Source: a virus. From it: DNA of 29,353 bases. The stretch spans positions 1 through 29,353 of the IMG/VR virus record IMGVR_UViG_3300024999_000302. The stretch is one strand, 5' to 3'. The translations under genes and the position numbers were made by a program. The notes beneath the pieces were generated by a model, which was not told where the DNA came from, searched no databases, and worked only from the letters and a program-made list of their open reading frames with translations. Of this stretch, positions 1-7,233 are shown one piece after another (positions within the stretch are counted from its first letter, which is position 1; every line of letters begins with the position of its first letter).

Positions 1-378
1 GAGTTGGCTCTGGCAGATGTGCTTCTTGGCGTCCTTGACTTTCTCAGAGTCCGGGAAGAACGAGAACTTGGTCCCGAATTTCACGATGGTGATCTCAGGA
101 TTGGCTCCGCAGTCGATGCCGATGTCCTCGATAATCGTGTTCTTGCCTTCTTGCTTCGTGATCTGGTTGTAGACAAAGTTCCCCATCGGGACGGTGTTGC
201 CTTTGGTGTCCTTGATCGGGTACTTGTTGACTTTGAGAGTCGGGGTCTTATCGAACGAAGTGTTGGTGGCCTGCCCGGTCGCACCAAGAATTTCCCTGAT
301 CTCCTCTGGAGTCATGCCTTCAAAAAGGTCTGCGAGGTTCACTGTTGCTGCGTTAGTTTTTTCAGTTGCTTTTGCCAT
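1..378 (-). CDS. Unknown phage protein, N-terminal 126 residues (3' end outside window)
   Basis: I do not recognise this protein. It reads from an ATG at 376-378 (MAKATEKTNAATVNLADLFE...) to the window edge without a stop. The start is set by AAGGAAAA 7-8 nt upstream. The first 45 residues are Ala/Thr/Glu-rich with a short acidic helix (DLFEGMTPEEIREIL, about residues 17-31). After that come Lys/Thr/Ile-rich stretches that look beta-structured (LKVNKYPI, TIIEDIGIDCG, KFGTKFSFF). There is one cysteine near residue 91 and one near 122. It has its own upstream region, with the terminator of the preceding unit at 455-486 and an operator-like palindrome at 435-448, so it probably starts a new transcript. 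An ssDNA-binding role would fit the replication context but nothing here proves it. Confidence 0.8.
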   Translation of the reverse strand, partial: MAKATEKTNAATVNLADLFEGMTPEEIREILGATGQATNTSFDKTPTLKVNKYPIKDTKGNTVPMGNFVYNQITKQEGKNTIIEDIGIDCGANPEITIVKFGTKFSFFPDSEKVKDAKKHICQSQL

Positions 379-434
379 TTTGAGATTTTCCTTAAATAAT
401 TTGAGATAGTTGGGTTCCCTCCCTGATTTTTTAA

Positions 435-448
435 ATTCATTTGTGAAT
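435..448. promoter_or_regulatory. Operator-like palindrome ATTCATTTGTGAAT
   Basis: Perfect-arm member of the ATTCA-N4-TGAAT family. It lies between the terminator at 455-486 and the partial gene starting at 378. No clear -35/-10 pair is visible around it. Confidence 0.65.
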
Positions 449-454
449 TGTTGG

Positions 455-486
455 TGGAAAAGAGGAGCCCTCTTTGGGAGGGCTCC
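455..486 (-). terminator. Intrinsic terminator of the 2908-495 unit
   Basis: A perfect 9-bp stem (464-472 with 478-486, GGAGCCCTC/GAGGGCTCC) with a 5-nt loop. On the minus strand it is followed by TCTTTTCC. It sits just after the stop of the gene at 495-884. Confidence 0.8.
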
Positions 487-494
487 GATCAAAA

Positions 495-884
495 CTACAG
501 CGCATCTACCATCGCCCTAAGCTGCTCAAGGGATGCACCTAGGAGCTTCTCGTCTTCCTTCTGCGCGATGATCGACATGAGCTTCTGCTTCTTCTCCTTG
601 GACTCCTTGACCTTCTCTGCAGCCTCGGCCTCGTTCAGTCTGACTTCTATCACGCGCTTGATGACCTCGAACTTGAGTTGGAGCACGGCGTCGAGGTTTT
701 TGCTCTTGACGACGAAGCTCTCGGTGTCGCTGTCCTTCAGCTTGCGATGCAGGTCCTTGGCGATGTTGTCGAGGCAGGCGCCGTTGTTGACTGCGGTGAG
801 CGGGAGGTCCCACAGGTCCTCGGTGCTGAGGTTGCCCTTGGGAGACTCGAAACGAATTTTCATCCTGCTGGCTTTTTCGAACAT
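495..884 (-). CDS. Conserved phage protein with C-terminal coiled coil
   Basis: 129 residues, function unknown. The start ATG follows AGGAGGAAGAAAA. The N-terminal part contains the segment RFESPKGNLSTEDLWDLPL (about residues 10-28), a pattern I associate with small conserved proteins of other tailed phages. Residues about 70-125 are a long charged helix (RLNEAEAAEKVKESKEKKQK), likely a coiled coil. It follows the 670-residue gene with an 11-nt gap and shares its transcript, ending at the terminator at 455-486. No catalytic motif or membrane segment is seen. Inference: a structural or adaptor protein working with its upstream neighbour. Confidence 0.8.
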   Translation of the reverse strand: MFEKASRMKIRFESPKGNLSTEDLWDLPLTAVNNGACLDNIAKDLHRKLKDSDTESFVVKSKNLDAVLQLKFEVIKRVIEVRLNEAEAAEKVKESKEKKQKLMSIIAQKEDEKLLGASLEQLRAMVDAL

Positions 885-895
885 TTTTCTTCCTC

Positions 896-2908
896 CTAGA
901 AGTTGATTTTGAGGGTGCGGGTGAAGCTACCCTTGACTCTGCAAAGTACGCTGCTGCGCTGCGTTGAGGAGAACCCGATTCCACTGAGTTGGTTCTCGGA
1001 CTCCTCGACCTTCATCTTGGAGCCTACGACCTCGAAGACCTTCCGGTGCGCGTTCAGTTCCTCGTTCAGGAACTCGTTGTAGAAGCCCCGCGCCTTGCCT
1101 TCGTTCACGCACTTGTCGAGCATGAAGAAGAAGTGCTTGTTTCCTACGCCATGCCCGTCCCAGTGGTTCGGGGAGTGCATGAGGACGTTGACCTTGTGGA
1201 AGGTCTGCGTCGGGAGGCCCCATACGACCTTCGATGTCTGCGAAGAAGGCAGCGACTTGACGATCTCGAATCCGTCCTTGTGGCTGTACTTGATCTGGGC
1301 GACTTCGACATAATCCCTGGGGTGCATCACCTTGGGGTACGCGAAGTTGTAGGTGGTCCCAGCGAACTCGATCTCGACTTCGAAACCGAAGTTGTCGCTG
1401 TTGCGCTGGGAGAACTGGTGGACCATCAGCGTATAAACGCCCTCGCGCATCTGGCGCTTGTCGGAGTAGTAAATATTCTCCGCAGGATCGGTCCTCATCC
1501 CGTCTGCGCCGTTTGCGTCCAGGTCGAGGCACCCACCATTCGGAGATAGCCTGCGGCGGTTCGAGTAGTAGATCTTGTGGCCGTTCGGCTCGATCATGTG
1601 GAAGTCGAGGTCGTCGGTATTGTTCCACGCCAGCCTGCAGCAGAGGTCGCCTTCGACCTTCCCACCAGCCTTCTTGACGCGCTCCTTGATCGAGTCCGTC
1701 ATGTCGCCTGTGTACGACCACGAGAAGTTGTTCGGCCACTTGAACATGCCCTTGGCGTCAGAGTCGATGGGAGCGATCAGGCTGACCATGTTCCCGGCGT
1801 GCTTGTTCTCAAGCAGGATCTCCAACGACTCCACCTTCGGTAGAACATTGGAGATAAATTCTGCGATCCCGATTTCTTCAACTCGGTCGAAACTTTTCAT
1901 GTTCTCGGGAACAGCCCCAGCCAACTCCTCGAACACATTAGTCATCCGCTGCTTGGATTCCCTGTTGGCGAACAGGATGTTGTTCACGGTGATGTCTTCC
2001 ATGACCGCGTACCTGCGCTGGAGGGCAGAGGTTAACCCGAGTTCCTCGATTGTCCTCTGCGCCTTCTCGATCATGCCCTTGGTGATCAGAGCGCTGGGGC
2101 GCTTGTAGTTGCTAGGCGCCACCTTTGCCTCGAACGATCCTACAGACGGCTCCAGGTCCTTGCCTTCGGAGAGATCCACCAGCAAAGTCCCGATGACCGT
2201 GCCTCGAATTTTGGAGACAGACTGGGGCACGCTCTTCACCCGCGACCAGCAGAAGATGTCGTGCTGCGAAGCCGGAAGCTTGGCGAATTCCTTCTTCAGC
2301 TTCAAGAAGCTCTCCACCGCGAACTTGTGTTCCTCGCCCCGGTACAGCGAATTCTGCGCGATCAGCTCCAGCACTGTGTCGATGGAATCCAGAGAGATTT
2401 CCTTGAGGCTCCTCAGGAAAACGTCCTTGGTGCTCCTGGACTCAGACAGTCTGGCGCCGATGTCGAGCCCTTTGACCACTCGGTCGGTCGGGATCTTGAT
2501 GTAGAAGTGCTCCCAGGTAAGCATTTCTCCCGAATCCGTCTGCTGGAAGTTTTTGTCAACCCCGGCTACGGACTCAGGGTGGAGGAAGATGTTGCTGATT
2601 TCGCTGGATTTAACCAGAGTGGAAAGCGCGTCCGAAACTACCTGATAGAAGCCGCCGGGCTGGGCGTCCCAGATACTGACCACTTTCCCGTCGATGATGG
2701 CAACTACGTCGCCAACCGCTCTGATAAAGGATCGACAGCAGGTGCAATCGTGCTCCGTGCGTTCTTTGTAGATCGGATCGGTGCCTTCTGGGAAGCTGCT
2801 GAGGTAGGTCTCCCAGAGAAGATCCTTGGAAACCTCGGCGCGAAAAAGCTCGTGCTGCTTCATCACATCGAACTGCTTTTGAACCGCTACCTTGAAATCG
2901 TTGAACAT
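896..2908 (-). CDS. Large phage protein with DUF2135/YfaP-like beta domain
   Basis: 670 residues. I chose the ATG at 2906-2908 because AAAGGAGGATCAG precedes it directly; an in-frame ATG 27 nt upstream has no ribosome binding site and lies next to the promoter. The N-terminus has a cysteine cluster (HDCTCC, about residues 53-58). The middle (about 150-400) is helical and charged. At about residues 420-525 the pattern RLAWNNTDDLDFHMIEPNG, followed by GGCLDLDANG, an ENIYY segment and a GVYTLMVHQF strand, resembles the DUF2135/YfaP-type beta-sandwich (W-x3-DDLD-h-x-h-xxP-x-G). That domain is known mostly from secreted or surface proteins, which is odd beside replication genes. The function is unknown; the domain call is pattern recognition only. 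It is driven by the best operator-promoter of the window (2947-2996). Confidence 0.85.
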   Translation of the reverse strand: MFNDFKVAVQKQFDVMKQHELFRAEVSKDLLWETYLSSFPEGTDPIYKERTEHDCTCCRSFIRAVGDVVAIIDGKVVSIWDAQPGGFYQVVSDALSTLVKSSEISNIFLHPESVAGVDKNFQQTDSGEMLTWEHFYIKIPTDRVVKGLDIGARLSESRSTKDVFLRSLKEISLDSIDTVLELIAQNSLYRGEEHKFAVESFLKLKKEFAKLPASQHDIFCWSRVKSVPQSVSKIRGTVIGTLLVDLSEGKDLEPSVGSFEAKVAPSNYKRPSALITKGMIEKAQRTIEELGLTSALQRRYAVMEDITVNNILFANRESKQRMTNVFEELAGAVPENMKSFDRVEEIGIAEFISNVLPKVESLEILLENKHAGNMVSLIAPIDSDAKGMFKWPNNFSWSYTGDMTDSIKERVKKAGGKVEGDLCCRLAWNNTDDLDFHMIEPNGHKIYYSNRRRLSPNGGCLDLDANGADGMRTDPAENIYYSDKRQMREGVYTLMVHQFSQRNSDNFGFEVEIEFAGTTYNFAYPKVMHPRDYVEVAQIKYSHKDGFEIVKSLPSSQTSKVVWGLPTQTFHKVNVLMHSPNHWDGHGVGNKHFFFMLDKCVNEGKARGFYNEFLNEELNAHRKVFEVVGSKMKVEESENQLSGIGFSSTQRSSVLCRVKGSFTRTLKINF

Positions 2909-2946
2909 CTGATCCTCCTTTTGTTTTGTCTTCAATCCATATTTGA

Positions 2947-2975
2947 ATCCTAATTCATTTCTGAATTATTGTCAA
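2947..2975 (-). promoter_or_regulatory. Sigma70-like promoter with operator filling its spacer
   Basis: The -35 TTGACA (2970-2975) and -10 TAGGAT (2947-2952) are separated by exactly 17 bp. Transcription would start near 2940 and run into the 670-residue gene at 2908. The 14-bp palindrome at 2953-2966 occupies the spacer, the classic position for a repressor that excludes RNA polymerase. Confidence 0.75.
2953..2966. promoter_or_regulatory. Operator-like palindrome ATTCATTTCTGAAT (in spacer)
   Basis: Perfect 5-bp arms with a 4-bp centre. It lies wholly inside the 17-bp spacer of the promoter at 2947-2975. A second copy sits 30 bp away, about three helical turns, on the upstream side of the -35. 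Confidence 0.75.
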
Positions 2976-2982
2976 GCTAAAA

Positions 2983-2996
2983 ATTCACTTCTGAAT
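2983..2996. promoter_or_regulatory. Operator-like palindrome ATTCACTTCTGAAT (upstream of -35)
   Basis: Perfect-arm copy. On the minus strand it is followed by TTTTTAGC and then TTGACA. The same layout (palindrome, T5, two bases, CTTGAC) recurs at 3153 and 26195. Confidence 0.75.
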
Positions 2997-3004
2997 ACTT
3001 TCTG

Positions 3005-3043
3005 GTGAAAAAGAGGAGCCCCCTCCTAGCCGAGGGGCTCCTC
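3005..3043 (-). terminator. Strong intrinsic terminator
   Basis: On the minus strand GAGGAGCCCCTC pairs with the opposite arm (GAGGAGCCCC at 3013-3022 against GGGGCTCCTC at 3034-3043, extendable by three pairs around one bulged C). CTCTTTTTC follows. It lies between the helicase gene at 3169 and the promoter at 2975, and closes either that operon or the short RNA proposed here. Confidence 0.85.
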
Positions 3044-3110
3044 ACAACTTCTGCACCTAGTTTGCGGCTATGCACAGCACTACTGTGTAACCGGGGACCA
3101 CATGGACTTG
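3005..3110 (-). ncRNA. Candidate short untranslated RNA between promoter and terminator
   Basis: A promoter at 3117-3145 points at the terminator 3005-3043 with only about 70 nt in between and no gene. The longest frame I see there is an eight-codon one beginning ATGTGGTCC. The interval includes a small hairpin, CACAG-TAGTG-CTGTG (about 3075-3089). The product would be about 100 nt ending in the terminator hairpin. This is inferred only from the promoter-terminator pair; it may instead be the 3' untranslated part of the helicase mRNA. Confidence 0.4.
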
Positions 3111-3116
3111 AAATTC

Positions 3117-3145
3117 ACAATAATCTACTTCGGCCTAAATGTCAA
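3117..3145 (-). promoter_or_regulatory. Sigma70-like promoter ahead of the short RNA
   Basis: The -35 TTGACA (3140-3145) and -10 TATTGT (3117-3122) have 17 bp between them. A complete palindrome sits just upstream (3153-3166), and a half site (ATTCA at 3113-3117) overlaps the -10 edge. No coding gene follows before the terminator at 3005-3043. Confidence 0.6.
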
Positions 3146-3152
3146 GCAAAAA

Positions 3153-3166
3153 ATTCACATCTGAAT
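3153..3166. promoter_or_regulatory. Operator-like palindrome ATTCACATCTGAAT
   Basis: Perfect-arm copy. It begins immediately after the stop of the helicase gene and lies upstream of the -35 at 3140-3145, with the same T-rich linker as the copies at 2983 and 26195. Confidence 0.75.
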
Positions 3167-3168
3167 AT

Positions 3169-4260
3169 TTATTTGACGATCATCAATTTTTCTGAAGCAC
3201 GCGTATACGCGGTGTAGCGCCAGCGACGGTGCATTTCCTCATCGTTCCCGAACAATTCCTCAAAGACCATAATTTTCGGCGCCTCTGAGCCCTGAAATTT
3301 GTGGCAGGTCAATGCGTAGCCGAAGTCGAACTGCTCGATGCCTCGCTGGTAATATACAGAACCACCAAGGAAAACCTGATCGTCGATATCGAGACATTCG
3401 TAGGCAACCCCGTCGTCGTTCGTGAAGTCCAGGTAGCGACCAACCGAGTCATAATTAACGCACGTCCCGAGCATCCCGTTGACGAGCCCCATCTCGTTAT
3501 TATTTTTCAGACAGATGAGCTTATCGCCGGGTGCAGGGAGATCGCCTTTAAATCCGAGTAATCCCCTGATTTCCTCGTTTAATTTCCTTCTAGTATTGTT
3601 GAACCCGCAGATCACCTGATCAGCGCTCAATAAAAATTCATCAGCCACGCGGAACCACGGGATCACGAAGCACGTATCTCCGTGCCTCCCGTACCCGATG
3701 TCCTCCCCAATCCGGATCGAGTGAGCCAGGCGAATAATCGGGTTGAGGAGGCACTGGCGGTGGATCGTCTCCAGTCGATAATCTGGGTTGAGCATCAGGT
3801 TCGCCTGATCCTTGGACACAGGAGGAAGCTGAAAGTGATCACCGATGTAAAGTACCGGAATCCCGTAGCTTTCCAGATCCAACTTGATCGTGCTACTCAC
3901 CATTGAGGACTCATCGCAGATGATCAGCTTGACCTTTTCTAGTTCCACGAAGGACCTTCGGCAAAACGTGACTTTTCCTTGATCGTCAATTCGGGGCCGG
4001 TAAATCAACCCGTGGATCGTCGTAGCTGGCAAGCCTTTTTTACGAAGGACCATCGCCGCTTTGCCTGTGTAGGCGACGTGGCGGATGTCGTGCTCTTCTA
4101 GCTTGAGATCATCGACGATGAAATTTACTAGCGTCGTTTTGCCGGTGCCTGCGTAACCACCAAGGACGAAGGTTTTGGATGTGGAGTCGATGGACTCGAA
4201 CCAAGTTTTAATCGCGGTGACAGCGCCAGCTTGCTCGTCGGTTAGGGTTATTTCGGACAA
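3169..4260 (-). CDS. SF1 DNA helicase, Dda/RecD-like
   Basis: 363 residues with a TTG start directly abutting the TAA of the exonuclease gene; GGGAGG lies 6 nt upstream. The order of motifs is that of superfamily 1B helicases such as T4 Dda and RecD: Walker A GGYAGTGKTTL (about 34-44), Walker B LIICDESSM (112-120), motif III GDHFQLPPV (140-148), ETIHRQ (164-169), then the UvrD_C_2-type motif FGYALTCHKFQGSE (about 313-326) and motif VI YTAYTRASEKL (350-360). Known role of the family: ATP-driven 5'-3' unwinding and protein displacement at phage forks. It is the last gene of the replication operon. At 363 residues it is shorter than Dda. Helicase identity is firm; the exact role is inferred. Confidence 0.93.
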   Translation of the reverse strand: MSEITLTDEQAGAVTAIKTWFESIDSTSKTFVLGGYAGTGKTTLVNFIVDDLKLEEHDIRHVAYTGKAAMVLRKKGLPATTIHGLIYRPRIDDQGKVTFCRRSFVELEKVKLIICDESSMVSSTIKLDLESYGIPVLYIGDHFQLPPVSKDQANLMLNPDYRLETIHRQCLLNPIIRLAHSIRIGEDIGYGRHGDTCFVIPWFRVADEFLLSADQVICGFNNTRRKLNEEIRGLLGFKGDLPAPGDKLICLKNNNEMGLVNGMLGTCVNYDSVGRYLDFTNDDGVAYECLDIDDQVFLGGSVYYQRGIEQFDFGYALTCHKFQGSEAPKIMVFEELFGNDEEMHRRWRYTAYTRASEKLMIVK

Positions 4261-5244
4261 TTAGAACCTCCCTGAGAAGGGCTGGAGCCAGAAGTCAGCT
4301 TTTTCTGCAGCAGCGACTTTTCCACATTCGAGGAGCCATTCCTTGACTTCGTGAACGTCAGGAGAATTAGGGTTCCCGAAATCCTCCAGATTCTCCTTCA
4401 GGTACACGATCCCCTCGACTCCAAAAATCTCCATCTCGACTTCAGGCGTGTGGTGAAGGTCAGCCAGCTTCAGGTTCCTGTAGGCCGTCTCGAAATTCTC
4501 CTTGAGCCCTTCCTTCACCTTCGCAGGCATCCTCGAAATTTGAAGCGAGTCCAATTGCTTCTCGACTTCCTGCATGGTCCCACATTGGCGAATCATCTTC
4601 AGGGCGAAGGTTTCCCCGAGGCCTTTCACGGTCCAGTAACCATCGGAGGTGTCACCCGACAAAGATTTTACGTGAGCGAACTGCCAAGGCTCGATCTCGT
4701 ACTGCTCCTGGAAGGCCTTCAGGTTCAACCAGAGTTTGGGCGGGATCTTCTCGCCTTGGCTCAAGGGCATAATCATGGGCTTTGCGTAGCCCGCTTGTGC
4801 CACTCCGGGACGGAGGAGTTGTAGCATGTCCGCGTCGGTGCTCAGGACCATCACATCGAATTCTTCGAGGTCAACGTGGCGAACCACGAAGCTGATCACG
4901 TCGTCAGCCTCCACCCCTTTGACCGAGAGGCAGGGAATCCCCATTTTCCTCGCGAGGTCAACGCAGTCGGGCATCTCCTCGTTCCTGAATCGAGCGTAGC
5001 GAGCGAGTTCAGCCGCGTCCCATTTTTTCCTGGTTTCCTCTCGGTTCGCCTTGTAGCCTTCGTAGATGCCCAGGCGGTACTTGGATTTCCCGCCCTCGCA
5101 CGCGAACACAACTTTGTGGACCTTGAACTGCTCGACGATCTTTTTGATGTCGCTGAGGAAGCTCCAGGCTTTGTCCGGGTTCTTGAAATGGTACTGGCTG
5201 AAGAAGGAGTTGGCGAAGTCCACAAGGAGGATTCGTTTTTTCAA
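4261..5244 (-). CDS. 5'-3' exonuclease / flap endonuclease
   Basis: 327 residues. The TTG start at 5242-5244 overlaps the preceding stop as TTGA and has GGGAGG 5 nt upstream. It is a FEN family member (5_3_exonuc; compare T5 D15 and T4 RNase H). Visible features are the N-terminal LLVDFANSFF (metal ligand D9), the FACEGG...YKANRE region (46-69), VEADD (111-115), VLSTDADM (133-140), and the helix-3-turn-helix KSLSGDTSDGYWTVKGLG (193-210). Known role: removes 5' flaps and RNA primers during lagging-strand processing. Its position between DNA ligase and helicase genes fits Okazaki maturation. One oddity is that the usual Asp in the vFD motif is replaced (FACEGG), perhaps compensated by the nearby Glu. 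Confidence 0.93.
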   Translation of the reverse strand: MKKRILLVDFANSFFSQYHFKNPDKAWSFLSDIKKIVEQFKVHKVVFACEGGKSKYRLGIYEGYKANREETRKKWDAAELARYARFRNEEMPDCVDLARKMGIPCLSVKGVEADDVISFVVRHVDLEEFDVMVLSTDADMLQLLRPGVAQAGYAKPMIMPLSQGEKIPPKLWLNLKAFQEQYEIEPWQFAHVKSLSGDTSDGYWTVKGLGETFALKMIRQCGTMQEVEKQLDSLQISRMPAKVKEGLKENFETAYRNLKLADLHHTPEVEMEIFGVEGIVYLKENLEDFGNPNSPDVHEVKEWLLECGKVAAAEKADFWLQPFSGRF

Positions 5245-5606
5245 TTGGACCTCCCCAGCATTTCCTCAGCTTTCTTCCTTCTTGCCAATTCAGCCTCCTT
5301 TTCCAGCACCAATTCGTGGACCTTCGCGATCACCTTTTCTTCCGAGTAATTCTTGTGGGTCTTGCCACAGCGGAGGCAGACTTTGGATTCTGGTGAACTG
5401 GGGATCGCCCGAGACAACCCACCGTGAAACGGTAGGAACTCGAAGAGCACAATTTCGTCGGACTCCCTTTTCCAATAAAACCAACCATCCTTTTTTTGCT
5501 GCCCACCAAAACCCTCGCGGGTCAAGAAATTACCTACCAATTCCCAGAGCAATGGTGCGTCATTCAGAACCTCCCAGTCATGCCAACCAATTTTACAGAG
5601 ATTCAT
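5241..5606 (-). CDS. Small protein with CxxC knuckle (unknown)
   Basis: 121 residues. The ATG follows GAGGGCTAGAAA and begins three nt after the ligase stop. The N-terminus MNLCKIGWHDW and a later VCLRCGKTH (about residues 76-84) resemble small phage and prophage proteins of the DUF1660 kind, where Cys and His probably hold one zinc. The C-terminal 35 residues are a charged helix (KVIAKVHELVLEKEAELARRK). It is translationally coupled to the exonuclease gene (TTGA overlap). Function unknown; its position suggests co-expression with lagging-strand enzymes. Confidence 0.75.
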   Translation of the reverse strand: MNLCKIGWHDWEVLNDAPLLWELVGNFLTREGFGGQQKKDGWFYWKRESDEIVLFEFLPFHGGLSRAIPSSPESKVCLRCGKTHKNYSEEKVIAKVHELVLEKEAELARRKKAEEMLGRSN

Positions 5607-5609
5607 TTT

Positions 5610-7007
5610 CTAGCCCTCGATATTCGTGCTTGTTTTGTCATCCCGCAGCCGCAGCCACACAGGGAACCTCAACGAGCCATCAGCCGTAACTTCCTGGCCT
5701 GAGACCTCGCCTATTAAACCTACGAGGCGCCCACACAAATGCTCCACCCACATTTCGTAGCGTTGAGCGTCATCAAATCCAGTTCCGCAGTCAGTCTTGA
5801 TAGTCCCGCAGTCCGACGCCATTTTGACGCCGCCGAGCATTCCTTGGTACTTGCCCTCGCCTTCGTAGGCTCCTACGATTCTCAGGTCTAGGGTGAAAAA
5901 CTCCTTGACCTTGAGCCACCGCCTTGACCTTCCGAAGTCGTAAGGCCCTTCCATCTCCTTGACAATTAATCCCTCGCCAGGGCCACACGAATACTCCACC
6001 TCCTTCCCCTTGGAATTCAGAACTGAATACTTCTCGCCGCCTTTCGTCCTAACGCGGTGGAAAAGCTCCTTCAATTCTGCTTCGTTATTCGCGATAGCGT
6101 TCGGCAGCAGGATCAGGTTGTTGAAGGGCTGCTCCTGGCGCTCGAAGAGGGAGGACAGTTCGAGCTTTCTGTCTGAAAGAGGCGCCGACTTCTTCTGCTC
6201 AAAGAAGGTTTCGACGGGCAACAAATCCCAGCAAAAAAATCCAAGGTACTCCCTCACTTCGGCAGCAGTCGTGGCTTCGTTCTTGAGCAGAGCTTTGCCT
6301 CCCTCGTACACCCAGTTCCCGTCCTTGCACTTCAAGAAAGTTTTGTTGTCCGGATTGAACCTCTTCGCGAGAATTTCCCCGTCGAGAACAAAATCCGTTC
6401 CGGGTCTCAACTTCAGGATCTCCGCAGCGATCACTCCGCGCTCATCGAATTCATGCCCTTCCCTACTAAAAAACGTCACCTTCTCGTCTTTGCAGACCGC
6501 GATACAGCGAAGGCCGTCGAGCTTCTCTTCTACTAAAACGGGATACTTCAACGTAGGCCAGAGATTCTTCGGCGTCTTGCCTCCTTTGTAGATCGGCTGG
6601 GCGAGCATCACGTCGAACGTCGGAATCAATTTGGGAAACGCGGCATTGATCGTGGATTCATCAATACCCGCTTTCAGATCCCTCGTGACAATCCGCGAAA
6701 CCCACATCGCCCCGGTTTCGGTACATTTTTTCATCAGATTTCTGATCATATTCTTCGCAGCAGTCGATCCGGTTTCATGCTTCGCAAGTAGAAGGAGAAG
6801 CTCCTCCAGATCCTGCGTGATGTCAGGCTGAACCTCGTTGTAGGACGAGGGGAACTCGATCTGCTTGATTCGGTAGGTGATGAACTTATTGTAGGTCAAG
6901 CTCAAGAGCTTCCTGAGATTCGGAGAATCGTTCCTTTTTAAAATCTCAATCTTCTCGTTTCTTGAAGCAGTTTCTTGGATTTGCTGAAAAACTTCGAACT
7001 CTTTCAA
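5610..7007 (-). CDS. ATP-dependent DNA ligase
   Basis: 465 residues. The TTG start at 7005-7007 overlaps the preceding stop (TTGA), with GGGAGG 7 nt upstream. The nucleotidyltransferase motifs appear in order: motif I EKLDGLR with the AMP-accepting Lys near 162, motif Ia SREG (about 181), motif III FVLDGEIL (206-213), motif IV EGLIVKE (345-351) and motif V WLKVK (364-368), followed by an OB-fold C-terminus. Residues 1-130 are an extra helical N-terminal domain, as in T4/T5-type and archaeal-type ligases. Known role: seals nicks using ATP, whereas bacterial hosts rely on an NAD+ enzyme. It is adjacent to polymerase, flap exonuclease and helicase genes. Confidence 0.95.
   Translation of the reverse strand: MKEFEVFQQIQETASRNEKIEILKRNDSPNLRKLLSLTYNKFITYRIKQIEFPSSYNEVQPDITQDLEELLLLLAKHETGSTAAKNMIRNLMKKCTETGAMWVSRIVTRDLKAGIDESTINAAFPKLIPTFDVMLAQPIYKGGKTPKNLWPTLKYPVLVEEKLDGLRCIAVCKDEKVTFFSREGHEFDERGVIAAEILKLRPGTDFVLDGEILAKRFNPDNKTFLKCKDGNWVYEGGKALLKNEATTAAEVREYLGFFCWDLLPVETFFEQKKSAPLSDRKLELSSLFERQEQPFNNLILLPNAIANNEAELKELFHRVRTKGGEKYSVLNSKGKEVEYSCGPGEGLIVKEMEGPYDFGRSRRWLKVKEFFTLDLRIVGAYEGEGKYQGMLGGVKMASDCGTIKTDCGTGFDDAQRYEMWVEHLCGRLVGLIGEVSGQEVTADGSLRFPVWLRLRDDKTSTNIEG
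6015..6028. promoter_or_regulatory. Intragenic copy of the palindrome (ATTCAGAACTGAAT)
   Basis: Exact-arm match to the operator pattern inside the ligase coding region. There is no promoter-like sequence beside it. It may be a chance match or a roadblock-type site. Confidence 0.35.
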
Positions 7008-7204
7008 ATTTGTTCCTCCCTCTTAACCACCGCTACCTGCTCGGGGAATTTATAGAAGATATCCTCTTCGACACTCGACTTGAGCTTGACCTTGTGAGGG
7101 GTAATCCCTAAAATCTCAGCCACACAAAGCGAATACAGGTAGCCATTTACGTTCGTCACCACTTGTTGCCCGACTTTCAATTCGTTTCCAACTACGTCTT
7201 TCAT
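7004..7204 (-). CDS. Small SH3-like protein (unknown)
   Basis: 66 residues from the ATG at 7202-7204. GGAGGAG lies 8 nt upstream, so longer versions of the frame are unlikely. The sequence (DVVGNELKVGQQVVTNVNGYL, then VAEILGITPHKVKLK) has the look of the small SH3/KOW-like beta barrels common in phage genomes (G-x-x-h-x-h-G-D/Q-x-V). It overlaps the ligase start by TTGA. No specific function can be assigned. Confidence 0.75.
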   Translation of the reverse strand: MKDVVGNELKVGQQVVTNVNGYLYSLCVAEILGITPHKVKLKSSVEEDIFYKFPEQVAVVKREEQI

Positions 7205-7221
7205 TAAAAGTTCTCCTCCAT
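7204..7221 (-). other. Five-codon ORF with its own ribosome binding site
   Basis: ATGGAGGAGAACTTTTAA (MEENF, stop). It has AAAGGAGG 6 nt upstream, and its stop overlaps the next ATG as TAATG. The ORF itself carries the Shine-Dalgarno sequence of the next gene. It could be a coupling leader for the gene at 7004-7204 or an accident of overlapping signals. Confidence 0.25.
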
Positions 7222-7233
7222 AAGCTTCCTCCT

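Noticed and set aside
989-1549. Long open frames on the plus strand (for example 989-1549, 9079-9933, 15930-16586)
   Set aside because: They lie opposite clear minus-strand genes, have no ribosome binding sites and read as antisense shadows created by codon bias.
896-2935. Upstream ATG at 2935 for the 670-residue protein
   Set aside because: It lacks a ribosome binding site, whereas AAAGGAGG directly precedes the ATG at 2908, and 2935 lies within a few bases of the predicted transcription start.
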